From Simiduia litorea (GTDB lineage: Bacteria; Pseudomonadota; Gammaproteobacteria; Pseudomonadales; Cellvibrionaceae): a stretch of 64,000 nt of DNA. The stretch is taken from NCBI RefSeq assembly GCF_042853465.1, contig NZ_AP031497.1, forward strand, positions 310,001 through 374,000. The letters run 5' to 3'. The stretch's first letter is position 1; each line of letters begins with the position of its first letter. This document shows, piece by piece, positions 32,774 to 40,497 of this stretch. A model generated the notes under the pieces. That model had not been told where the DNA came from. It did no database searches and saw nothing but the letters and a program-made list of their open reading frames with translations. Both the position numbers and the translations under genes were made by a program.

Positions 32774-33157
32774 ATGCGCTTGTTCTTGCTGATTATTGCT
32801 ACTGTGCTCATCAGTGTCGATGTTGTTGCCGCTGAACCCACCTGTAGTACTTATAACAGTAGCCCTTATTGTGCCTATACTGGCAAAGTACAGAATCTCT
32901 ATGTCAATGATGGCGACTTAATTTTGATGTATTTCGATTCAGCTATGGATCTTAATCAGCCTGCGTCGGTGGGGCTTTCGGGTGTTGCCACTGGTGACGC
33001 AGCTGCCATAAAGGTGTCGGCAAACCCTGAATTTGCAAAAATGTTCTATTCTACAGCGCTCGCCGCACAAGCAAGTGAGCGAAGTGTGACTGTGCAAATG
33101 CGTAATACGTTCAACGGGTACCTAGTAATGGATAGAATATGGCTCGCTGCGCCATAA
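32774..33157 (+). CDS. Small secreted protein, island paralogue family (member 19, last)
   Basis: A 127-aa protein, the longest member, with a signal peptide ending VVAAEP. It carries extra Cys near the start (PTCSTY, PYCAYTG), then GKVQNLYVNDGDLILMYF, an insert, and the helix MFYSTALAAQASERSV with TVQMRN. The late Cys is absent. It closes the array; the next gene belongs to a different, GC-richer class. Confidence 0.7.
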   Translation: MRLFLLIIATVLISVDVVAAEPTCSTYNSSPYCAYTGKVQNLYVNDGDLILMYFDSAMDLNQPASVGLSGVATGDAAAIKVSANPEFAKMFYSTALAAQASERSVTVQMRNTFNGYLVMDRIWLAAP

Positions 33158-33497
33158 ATCTTGACCTGCCAAAAAGATGCGCCAAGTGATTGCGTTTAAG
33201 CCAATCCTTGCCGTGTAAAACAGCGAGGTGATTGGCAGCCATATAATTATCTCCTCGAGCCAATGTTGATTAGGTTACTTTAATCTGCGGGAGCATCGCG
33301 CGATCCACGTCCGAACTATTTTATCGCGGCGTTCGGCACTCTAGTTCGGGCGCATTTCTAGCGCCATTTAGCAAGAGTTGTGTCGCTCTGCGTTGTCACA
33401 CACTATGCTGTAGGGAAGCTGCTTGCAGCATTAACGAAAGCTAGGTATTAACATTCAGCGTACATCACTCCGTAGATACAGCAGATAAGGAATAACC
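33158..33497 (+). other. Intergenic region at the right edge of the accessory island
   Basis: An imperfect hairpin with arms GCCAATC (33200-33206) and GATTGGC (33240-33246) is the only structure seen. No T-run, gene or repeat that would mark an insertion end was found. Base composition shifts back to that of the chromosome here. Confidence 0.45.
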
Positions 33498-34610
33498 ATG
33501 AATAATGCATTACAACTTTTTTCTGAAATCAAGCAAACCGGCGAGTTGATTGTGAGTTTGCGAGACGTAGCGGTACCAGAGCCTGCGGCCGGTCAAGTGG
33601 TAGTGCGCATGCTCGCGGCGCCGATTAACCCCTCCGACATGTGGCCTTTGTTTGGCCCGGCCGAGCTGCGCGAAGCTAAGTTGAGCGCCGATGGCCTGAC
33701 CCTGCGTGCGCCGGTGCTGCAATCCTGGGTGGGGGCCATGAAGTCTCGCTGGAATCAAGCTTTGCCGGTGGGTAATGAAGGTGCTGGGGTGGTGGAAAAG
33801 GCCGGTGCCGGCGCTGAGCATTTACTGGGCAAAACCGTGGCGGTGATGAGCGGTGCCTGTTACGCGCAATACTGTTGCGTGCCCATGCACAGTTGCCTAC
33901 CGCACGAGGCGGGTGTGACGGCGCGCGAGGCGGCGGCTTCCTTTGTCAACCCACTTACCGCTTTGGGCATGGTTGAAACCATGCGCATGGAGGGCCATAA
34001 GGCGCTGGTACATACCGCGGCGGCTTCAAATCTCGGGCAGATGCTGAACCGTATTTGCCAGGAAGATAAGGTGCCTTTGGTTAACGTGGTGCGCAAACCT
34101 GAACAGGCTGAATTGCTGAAAGCACAGGGTGCAGTGTATGTGGTGGACAGCAGTCGCGAAAGCTATCGCAAAGATCTCTATGCGGCAATTGCGGCCACCG
34201 GCGCGACCTTGGCGTTTGATGCCACCGGCGGCGGCGAATTGGCGAGTGATATCCTCGCGACCATGGAGGCCTATTTAAGCCGCGATGCACAAGGTTTAAA
34301 CACTTATGGCTCCGACGCGCTGAAGCAGGTTTACTTGTACGGCGCCCTAGATATTAGCCCGACAGTGCTGCGCCGTGCCTATGGCATGAGTTGGGCCGTG
34401 GGTGGTTGGTTGTTGCCGCGATTTATTGCCAAAGTGGGCATGGCGCGCGCGGCGGAATTGCAACAGCGCGTCGCAAAGTCCATCAAAACGACCTTTGCGA
34501 GTCAGTTCACGGAACAGATCAGCCTGCGCGATATGCTCAAGCCCGAGGTGATTGGGCGTTACACGGCAAAGAAAACGGGAACAAAGTTTTTAGTGAATCC
34601 CGAGGTTTAG
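33498..34610 (+). CDS. Zinc-type alcohol dehydrogenase-like (MDR) oxidoreductase
   Basis: A 370-aa medium-chain dehydrogenase/reductase of the quinone oxidoreductase/enoyl reductase branch. The N-terminal GroES-like domain has INPSDMW and GNEGAGVVEKAG; the central Rossmann domain has HTAAASNLGQML and FDATGGGELAS. The structural-zinc Cys cluster of alcohol dehydrogenases is missing, fitting a zinc-free NADPH-dependent reductase of ketones, quinones or enoyl compounds. AAGGAA lies 6 bases before the ATG. It stands alone between the island and the GH86 gene and is followed by a strong hairpin. Physiological substrate is not apparent. Confidence 0.8.
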   Translation: MNNALQLFSEIKQTGELIVSLRDVAVPEPAAGQVVVRMLAAPINPSDMWPLFGPAELREAKLSADGLTLRAPVLQSWVGAMKSRWNQALPVGNEGAGVVEKAGAGAEHLLGKTVAVMSGACYAQYCCVPMHSCLPHEAGVTAREAAASFVNPLTALGMVETMRMEGHKALVHTAAASNLGQMLNRICQEDKVPLVNVVRKPEQAELLKAQGAVYVVDSSRESYRKDLYAAIAATGATLAFDATGGGELASDILATMEAYLSRDAQGLNTYGSDALKQVYLYGALDISPTVLRRAYGMSWAVGGWLLPRFIAKVGMARAAELQQRVAKSIKTTFASQFTEQISLRDMLKPEVIGRYTAKKTGTKFLVNPEV

Positions 34611-34639
34611 TTAAGCGTTAGTCAAATAAAGGTTCCTAC

Positions 34640-34672
34640 TTTTTATTGGGTGGCTTTGCTACCCAATAAAAA
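34640..34672. terminator. Terminator after the MDR oxidoreductase gene
   Basis: Stem TTTTTATTGGGT / ACCCAATAAAAA around GGCTTTGCT, with T or A runs on both sides, so it could act in either direction. The remainder of the 357-base gap (34611-34967) shows no gene. Confidence 0.8.
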
Positions 34673-34928
34673 TTTATAGTCGTATTAGAAAAATTCAGAG
34701 CCCATTTTTAAGTTCAATTACCTCAATTAAGATTTCTTAACTCGCCGCTGCAAAGAACCTAAATCAGAATTGATATTTAACACACTTTCACGCCGCTCTA
34801 CTTGGTACTCTGGCGTTGTTAAGTCGTCTTTGTTTAGTACGGTCGTGTAGGCAAAGAGTCGTAAATATTTAGACTTAGTCACATTTACCCATCAAGTCGA
34901 AACTGTTCATAAAAGCCTTAGGTAATAT

Positions 34929-34967
34929 CCAGTAGTCATTAACACTATAACTACTGGAGTTTGTCCA
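34929..34967 (+). promoter_or_regulatory. Hairpin overlapping the GH86 ribosome site
   Basis: Inverted repeat CCAGTAGT (34929-34936) / ACTACTGG (34950-34957). The last GG belongs to GGAG (34956-34959), the only plausible ribosome site for the TTG start at 34968. The folded RNA would mask it, which suggests translational control, or simply weak translation. Confidence 0.5.
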
Positions 34968-37451
34968 TTGAAATTTTCCCCTACGCTGTATTCCGTTGCT
35001 CTAGCAGCGGCAGTGCTCCCACATTACGCCTTGGCTGAAGCGAAAGTGCAGGTCGATTTGGAAGTGCAAAGGTTCATTGGTAATGTTTCTACGCTTGATA
35101 GAAGTAAATTTTTCAATATTCATATGGTTGCCACGGAGAATCAGGTTACGCAACAAGAACTGCAGTATCTGGTAAACGATCTGAAAGTCGGGTTTGGCCG
35201 TCAATTTTGGAGTCCGTTTTCTGTGTCGAAGGCCGGTAGCGCTTATCCAAATACGGCTCAGGCTAAGGCCAATGGTGCTAACGCGTTAGCTGCAACACTA
35301 AAGCACCCTAATTTTAATTTCTATTCAACTCGCAATGTTGTTACCGAACATCCGAAAGCCATCTATCGGCCAGGTGACAATCGGACTGAGGCGGCGCGCT
35401 GGGCTGCTGACTACTTCAAGTATTATTACAACGAGTTAACCCGCCCCCAGTTTTACGAGCCAATGAACGAGCCGTTTGTTCACGCGGGTGAGTTTGGTTT
35501 GCCGGCAGAGCAGGTGCGTAAAGAAATGACTTGGCTCATTCGCGATATTGGTAAACAGTTTAAAAATAGCGGCTTAAATACAAAAATCATTGGTTATGGC
35601 AGTGCTTGGCCTTCGATGGAGCTGTGGGATTTTCGGCATTTCAATGAACGTATGAAGTTCTTTATGGATACGGCCGGCGCGGATATCGATGCGCTATCGG
35701 TGCATCTCTATGATGGTGTTAACGTTACAGGTTCTAGCAATGAGCGCTCCGGTAGTAATGTAGATGCCATTTTAGATTTGATTGAAACCTACGGCTATGC
35801 AAAGTGGCAAAAGGTAAAGCCGCACGCGATCACGGAGTATGGCGGAATAGAACAAGGTTACGGAGACAAATACAGTGATCTAAAAAGTGTTCAATCGATT
35901 AGATCGATCAATAAGATGTTGTTTCAACTACTCGACCGAGAAGACCGCATGATGACGTCTGTGCCATTCATTACTGGCAAAGCGGCTTGGCACTATAACG
36001 CCGGTAATAATTGGGAGCCCTATGGCGCGGTTATCATTCGGCCGGATAAAAGCAGCATTCAAAATGGTAAACCTACGCGCTTTATTTGGACGCCTCGTGT
36101 GCATTTTTACCAGCTATGGTCAGACGTAAAAGGTAAGCGAGTAGAGGTATTAAGTGATAACCCCGATGTACAGGTGCAGGCTTTTGTTAACGGTAACACT
36201 GCTTACCTAGCACTCAATAGCCTGTCAACGATGAACGAGTCGGTTAGTCTAGATTTTGCGCAAGATATGCGTTCGGCTGTAAGCGTGCATGAGAAGCGCT
36301 TGGTTGTTTATCCTGACCGCAATCACCTTTATCAAGATCGCTTAGTGCCGCTAGCAACCACTGTTGAATTAGAACCAGGCGAAACGCGGGTGCTGGCAAT
36401 TGAATTTCCTAGCGCCTTAGCGGTAAAGGCTACCCATAAAGAAATGGATTACTATAGTCCGAATTATCTCCAACCTATTGTAAGTAATAAAACACTTTCT
36501 TTTAGTATTCCGGGTGTAGAGGTGGGAGAAGGTCAGTCGATTCTACGCGTTGGTTTTGCGCGAGCGCATGCGCTTTCTAAGCGGCCAACCATTCGTGTTA
36601 ATGGGCAGGCGGTGGCCGTTCCGACGAACTGGGCTGGTGGTGCTCAGAGTTCCCGTGATGAGTTTTTTGGCGCATTAGCGGTGCCTGTTGCCAACAGCTT
36701 ATTGAAACGGGATAACCAAATCGATATTACATTCGCTGAAACTGGTGGCCGAGTGTCGTCCGTGGTATTGGAAGCACATAGCTATAAACCTAGGACTACG
36801 CCAGATGACACGGTAAGCGATAGTGTGACCTTGCCCTTAGTCTTGGATGCTTTACCCTCCGCACAAGTGCTCAATTTCGCTGTTGATTATGTTGCCAGCG
36901 CGAGCCGTGATGTTGTTGTGGAGTTATGGAAGGGCAATCAATATGTAACATCAAGTAAGACGACGGTGAGCAAAGGTTCTGGGCGTGCATTGGTGCAATT
37001 ATCACCACCGTCAGCCCTTGTTAACGGTGAGCAAGGCTATGTGGTGAAATATAATATCCGTCCAGTCGGTGGTGATTGGCGGACAGCGTTAGACGCCCAC
37101 AGCCAAGCAGGGATAGCTGTTCGCACCGACGCGATAATACCCGGTAGTCAAATTGCTTCCCTGACTCAAATTGCCAGCCTACCAGCAAGTGGCACGGTAA
37201 ATTTTTCTTTTAACTATTTGGCGACTCAGGATGCCGATCTGGTTGTGGAAATCTGGAATCAAGGGCAGTGGCAAGCTAATGGTGTTACACAGGTTGCGGC
37301 GGGTGCTGATGTGGCTCCTGTCGCCGTTAGCCTTAATAAGGTGTTAACCAAAGGCAATGGCGGGGCAGTAAAGTTTTCAATTCGACCGCGCGGAGGTAAT
37401 TGGCAATCGACGTTAGATGGTGATGTTGTATCGGGTATATTGGTTAACTAG
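34968..37451 (+). CDS. Secreted GH86 beta-agarase/porphyranase
   Basis: An 827-aa exported glycoside hydrolase with a signal peptide (about 1-23). The TIM-barrel domain (about 30-400) carries FYEPMNEPFVHAG, with the probable acid/base Glu168, and AITEYGG with the probable nucleophile Glu290, both typical of GH86. A beta-sandwich follows (about 400-610), then two related C-terminal repeats of about 100 residues (620-720, 728-827), each ending with I-R-P-x-G-G-x-W and an LD-x3-G segment, probably binding modules. The TTG start is chosen because the signal peptide begins there. GH86 enzymes cleave agarose or porphyran internally; the nearby sulfatase makes a sulfated substrate plausible. Confidence 0.88.
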   Translation: MKFSPTLYSVALAAAVLPHYALAEAKVQVDLEVQRFIGNVSTLDRSKFFNIHMVATENQVTQQELQYLVNDLKVGFGRQFWSPFSVSKAGSAYPNTAQAKANGANALAATLKHPNFNFYSTRNVVTEHPKAIYRPGDNRTEAARWAADYFKYYYNELTRPQFYEPMNEPFVHAGEFGLPAEQVRKEMTWLIRDIGKQFKNSGLNTKIIGYGSAWPSMELWDFRHFNERMKFFMDTAGADIDALSVHLYDGVNVTGSSNERSGSNVDAILDLIETYGYAKWQKVKPHAITEYGGIEQGYGDKYSDLKSVQSIRSINKMLFQLLDREDRMMTSVPFITGKAAWHYNAGNNWEPYGAVIIRPDKSSIQNGKPTRFIWTPRVHFYQLWSDVKGKRVEVLSDNPDVQVQAFVNGNTAYLALNSLSTMNESVSLDFAQDMRSAVSVHEKRLVVYPDRNHLYQDRLVPLATTVELEPGETRVLAIEFPSALAVKATHKEMDYYSPNYLQPIVSNKTLSFSIPGVEVGEGQSILRVGFARAHALSKRPTIRVNGQAVAVPTNWAGGAQSSRDEFFGALAVPVANSLLKRDNQIDITFAETGGRVSSVVLEAHSYKPRTTPDDTVSDSVTLPLVLDALPSAQVLNFAVDYVASASRDVVVELWKGNQYVTSSKTTVSKGSGRALVQLSPPSALVNGEQGYVVKYNIRPVGGDWRTALDAHSQAGIAVRTDAIIPGSQIASLTQIASLPASGTVNFSFNYLATQDADLVVEIWNQGQWQANGVTQVAAGADVAPVAVSLNKVLTKGNGGAVKFSIRPRGGNWQSTLDGDVVSGILVN

Positions 37452-37466
37452 CCGCTAACAAATTGA

Positions 37467-37492
37467 ATGAGCACAGCGAGCGCTGTGCTCAT
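37467..37492. terminator. Hairpin between convergent GH86 and lyase genes
   Basis: Perfect 11-bp stem ATGAGCACAGC / GCTGTGCTCAT with loop GAGC, 15 bases after the GH86 stop. No long T-run follows on either strand, so termination would be inefficient or factor-assisted. Confidence 0.55.
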
Positions 37493-37637
37493 GGTGTTTC
37501 CGCTAGATAGTAATGGTCTTGTTGCTTTTCATGTCGCGATTCATTGAATTGTTACCGCGTGTTGAATAGCCGTTTTAATCACTAAACTAGACAATCCCAC
37601 AAGAATATCTTCCCTAAAAGCCACGTCTAAGCGTCTG

Positions 37638-39260
37638 TTAATGTGTGCTGTGTTCGATCGCTAATTGGTAAACATTTACCACAAACTTTCCCGCCGAGCC
37701 AATGGGCGCCTGAGCGTAGTTACCAATTTTGAAATAGTAAACGTGATTGCTCCAATCGCTGCTCAGTTCAGTGCCAATGGCTACTGATTGGGTGGCGCCG
37801 TCTACGGTTATGGAGAGTTGGTTGTTGTTTAGCGTAATGGCGTAATCGAATGTCGCTGTGCCCGGTGTGCTAAAGGTTAAGTTGAAAGGGTCGCCGCTGT
37901 CTGGGTTTTGATTGATGATGGCGCGCACGGGTTTGGTGGGGCCATCCCACTGTAGTTTTACTAGGGCTTTGCTGGAATCTTTGGCGTGTATTTGGCCCAC
38001 CACCACTTGTGGGTCAGCGCTGAAATAGTCTGTCACCGAGACGGTAGCCGTTAATGTATGCGTACCACTGGGTGCCCAGTTGGCGTTGCTGTCGCTGTCG
38101 CCAGATTGCCAATCATACAGTTCTCGCAATTCACTGCGGGCATAGGTTGAATTGGTGGTTGAGGCTAAACGCGGGTCTGCGAGATCGACGCTGAATTGCA
38201 TGGCGCCGTCGCTGGCGGTGCTAAAACTATCGCTGTCTACAAAGCCATCGTTGAGTGGATCGATGCCGTCTGGGTTGAGGTTGAACGGCTTGATTTCCGC
38301 TGCGGTTGAGCCGCCGCTGCCGAAATAAATATCCTTGGAATAGGGTAAAGTCAGCTTCCATTTATCTAGGTTGAAATTCCCAGACGGTGGCAGGCTGGCG
38401 TAAAGGCTGCCGGTGCGAAAGTAATCGAGCGCGGTAAAGTTAACGGTTGCGCGGCCGTCGGTTTGTAAATACACGCCGGCTTTAAAGTAGCTGCTGAGGT
38501 CTTGCCAATAGCTCACATCGCGCGCATTGACCTTCACCACATTATCTAAGCTGATGGTCATTTTATTGTTGGCAACCGCAATTTCCGCACTGTGCCCAGC
38601 GCTGTTATAGCTGCCTAAATCCACATAGGTGTAAGCTCCGGCTGCAATCACATCGTCTTTAATGACCGCCCATACATGGTCGGAAATACCGCTGCGCTCG
38701 CGCAACCAAACTAACCTGAGCAGGGGTTTGTTGAAGGCTTCTGAGTCGTGAATTTGCATGAAGGTGAGCTGGTCGACGTTGCCGCTTAACGGGTCATCAA
38801 TGGTGAAGGTGCCTTTCATGCGATTGCCCGCGTCTTTGGTATACCACTCACTCATTTGGCGTAGCTCTGAGCGTTGGCTTAAACCCTCTACCGTAAAGGT
38901 AACGCTGTTCGGTTTAAGGTTGCTGCTGTAGAAATAACTATTCCAGGCCGTGTCCTTGTCAAAATTACCTTGAGCAATCAGCGTACTGCTAGTAGGTGCC
39001 TGCAATTTAGAGGCATCTAAAACCGATTGAAAGCTTGGCACAGCGCGATAGGGTGCGCTTAAAATTTCTGTTGGCGTTGGCGTTGGCGTTGGCGTTGGCG
39101 TTGGCGTTGGCGTTGGCGTTGGCGTTGGCGTTGGCGTTGGCGTTGGGGTCGGCGCAGGGGTCGGCGTCGGCGTTACCGGTGTAGCCGATGAGCTGGAGGA
39201 GCCGCCGCCTCCGCAGCCTAAGAGTGTTGCGGTCAGTAGGCCGATAGTCAGTAACTTCAT
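37638..39260 (-). CDS. Alginate lyase lipoprotein with two PL7 domains
   Basis: A 540-aa outer-membrane-type lipoprotein: lipobox LLGC with Cys16, then GGGGSSSSS and a Thr-Pro linker (to about residue 62). The first PL7-like domain (about 65-285) has RSELRQM near 130, QIHD near 168 and YFKAGVYLQ near 257. The second (about 290-540) has RSELREL near 374, QIHA near 423 and YYFKIGNYAQ near 507. Both keep the catalytic His and Tyr, so both may be active. The domains are clearly diverged from each other, not a recent duplication. The ATG at 39260 begins the lipoprotein signal. Membrane anchoring suggests trimming of oligomers near the TonB receptor. Confidence 0.88.
   Translation of the reverse strand: MKLLTIGLLTATLLGCGGGGSSSSSATPVTPTPTPAPTPTPTPTPTPTPTPTPTPTPTPTPTPTEILSAPYRAVPSFQSVLDASKLQAPTSSTLIAQGNFDKDTAWNSYFYSSNLKPNSVTFTVEGLSQRSELRQMSEWYTKDAGNRMKGTFTIDDPLSGNVDQLTFMQIHDSEAFNKPLLRLVWLRERSGISDHVWAVIKDDVIAAGAYTYVDLGSYNSAGHSAEIAVANNKMTISLDNVVKVNARDVSYWQDLSSYFKAGVYLQTDGRATVNFTALDYFRTGSLYASLPPSGNFNLDKWKLTLPYSKDIYFGSGGSTAAEIKPFNLNPDGIDPLNDGFVDSDSFSTASDGAMQFSVDLADPRLASTTNSTYARSELRELYDWQSGDSDSNANWAPSGTHTLTATVSVTDYFSADPQVVVGQIHAKDSSKALVKLQWDGPTKPVRAIINQNPDSGDPFNLTFSTPGTATFDYAITLNNNQLSITVDGATQSVAIGTELSSDWSNHVYYFKIGNYAQAPIGSAGKFVVNVYQLAIEHSTH
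39069..39175 (-). repeat. Thr-Pro coding microsatellite in the lipoprotein lyase
   Basis: Tandem GGCGTT hexamers (minus strand AACGCC) encode a long Thr-Pro tether between the lipidated Cys and the first catalytic domain. Confidence 0.9.
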
Positions 39261-39375
39261 AGCTTTCTCTTCGAAAATAGGGTTCAAAGGCGCGCAAGGC
39301 TCTTTTGTGGGTGCCCAGATCAATGGGTAGAAAGCGCTGGTGCTCTCCGTCATTCAACCTGACCAAAGTGTAATT

Positions 39376-39399
39376 TTGGTTAACCAATTAGTCTGATTA
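39376..39399 (-). promoter_or_regulatory. Alginate-regulon operator-like motif before the lipoprotein lyase
   Basis: On the minus strand TAATCAGACTAA is followed by TTGGTTAACCAA, matching the motif at 1816-1838 at nearly every position. Extra cores flank it: CCTGACCAAAG (39359-39369) and TGTCTGACTA (39403-39412). It lies in a 320-base divergent region (39261-39584) shared with the class II aldolase-like gene. Confidence 0.6.
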
Positions 39400-39584
39400 A
39401 GATGTCTGACTATAATCTAGGTGGTGCGAGCAGAAAAGCCCCTCAGGGCAAAAATGTGGCTTGGAAGGCACTGTTTGTACCTCTTAGTGAATATTTACTA
39501 GTGCTAGGGTCGTCTCGGGGTGCTAGTTTTTAACCCTAGCGCGCGGTTGCGCCGGGTATTGGCTTTGTATATATGGGAGCGATG

Positions 39585-40373
39585 ATGACGACGAAAACGA
39601 ATAATATCGTGATGAATGCCGATTTAGATGCGATGAGCCAGGTGGCCGGATCTATTGAGGCGGAGCGACTGCATCGCAAGCGCCAGCTGGTGGCGGCGTT
39701 TCGGTTGTTTGGAAAGTTTGGCTTTGACGAGGGCGTGGCCGGTCATATCACGGTGCGCGATCCAGAAAAAACGGATCACTTTTGGGTTAACCCGATGGGT
39801 GTTTCCTTTAAACAAATCACCCTATCTCAGTTACTTTTAGTGAGTCATGAAGGTGAGGTCGTCGAAGGAAATGGTTTTCTCAACGGTGCGGCGTTTACCA
39901 TTCACTCTCATGTTCACGCCGCAAGGCCGGATGTGGTGGCGGCTGCGCACGCGCATTCTGTGCACGGAAAAGCGTGGTCTTCGCTGGGGCGTTTGCTAGA
40001 CCCAATAACACAGGATGCCTGCGCCTTTTATGAGGATCATGCACTCTATGATGATTTTGGTGGCGTGGCTTTGGAGATGGAGGAGGGTGAGCGGATCGCA
40101 AAAGCCTTGGGCGATAAAAAAGCCGCGATTCTACAAAACCATGGCCTGATCACGGTAGGTCAAACGGTTGAAGCCGCGGCTTGGTGGTACATCACGCTGG
40201 AGCGCACATGTCAGGCCCAGCTGTTAGCGGAAGCTGTAGGCAAGCCCAAATTAATTGCACCCGAGGTGGCCAAGAAAACCTGGGAAACCGTGGGTTCAGC
40301 CATTGCGGGGCAGTTTCAATTCTCGCCGCTGTTTAATGTGATTAGCGCCGAACAGCCGGATATGTTTGATTAA
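39585..40373 (+). CDS. Class II aldolase/adducin-family protein
   Basis: About 262 aa. It has the family's zinc cluster HSHVHAARPD (near 110) and the downstream His in QNHGLITVG (near 185), as in L-fuculose-phosphate aldolase, ribulose-5-phosphate epimerase and related decarboxylases. The N-terminal helix region (VAAFRLFGKFGFDEGVAGHITVRD) is typical of the adducin-like branch of 250-270 residues whose role is often unknown. GGGAG favours the ATG at 39585; ATGs at 39573 and 39582 are in frame. It is divergent from the lyase and shares its operator-like sites, so a role in uronate catabolism is possible but unproven. Confidence 0.75.
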   Translation: MTTKTNNIVMNADLDAMSQVAGSIEAERLHRKRQLVAAFRLFGKFGFDEGVAGHITVRDPEKTDHFWVNPMGVSFKQITLSQLLLVSHEGEVVEGNGFLNGAAFTIHSHVHAARPDVVAAAHAHSVHGKAWSSLGRLLDPITQDACAFYEDHALYDDFGGVALEMEEGERIAKALGDKKAAILQNHGLITVGQTVEAAAWWYITLERTCQAQLLAEAVGKPKLIAPEVAKKTWETVGSAIAGQFQFSPLFNVISAEQPDMFD

Positions 40374-40392
40374 TGTAAACAGGCGTTGTGAG

Positions 40393-40416
40393 GATCGAGC
40401 CCCGTGAGGCTCGATC
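40393..40416. terminator. Hairpin between convergent aldolase and cytochrome genes
   Basis: Perfect 9-bp stem GATCGAGCC / GGCTCGATC with loop CCGTGA, 20 bases after the aldolase stop. No T-run follows it. Confidence 0.5.
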
Positions 40417-40497
40417 TACTTGATTCCAAACGTTAATGTCTAGCGTTTGGATATTCAGAGCTTCCCTAGCTTTTTTAAAGTCTCGTTTTTCAGTGTG

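Noticed and set aside
12622..33157. Integron-type gene cassette array
   Set aside because: Small single genes in one direction suggested cassettes, but I saw no attC-like sites with paired RYYYAAC/GTTRRRY ends between genes and no integrase.
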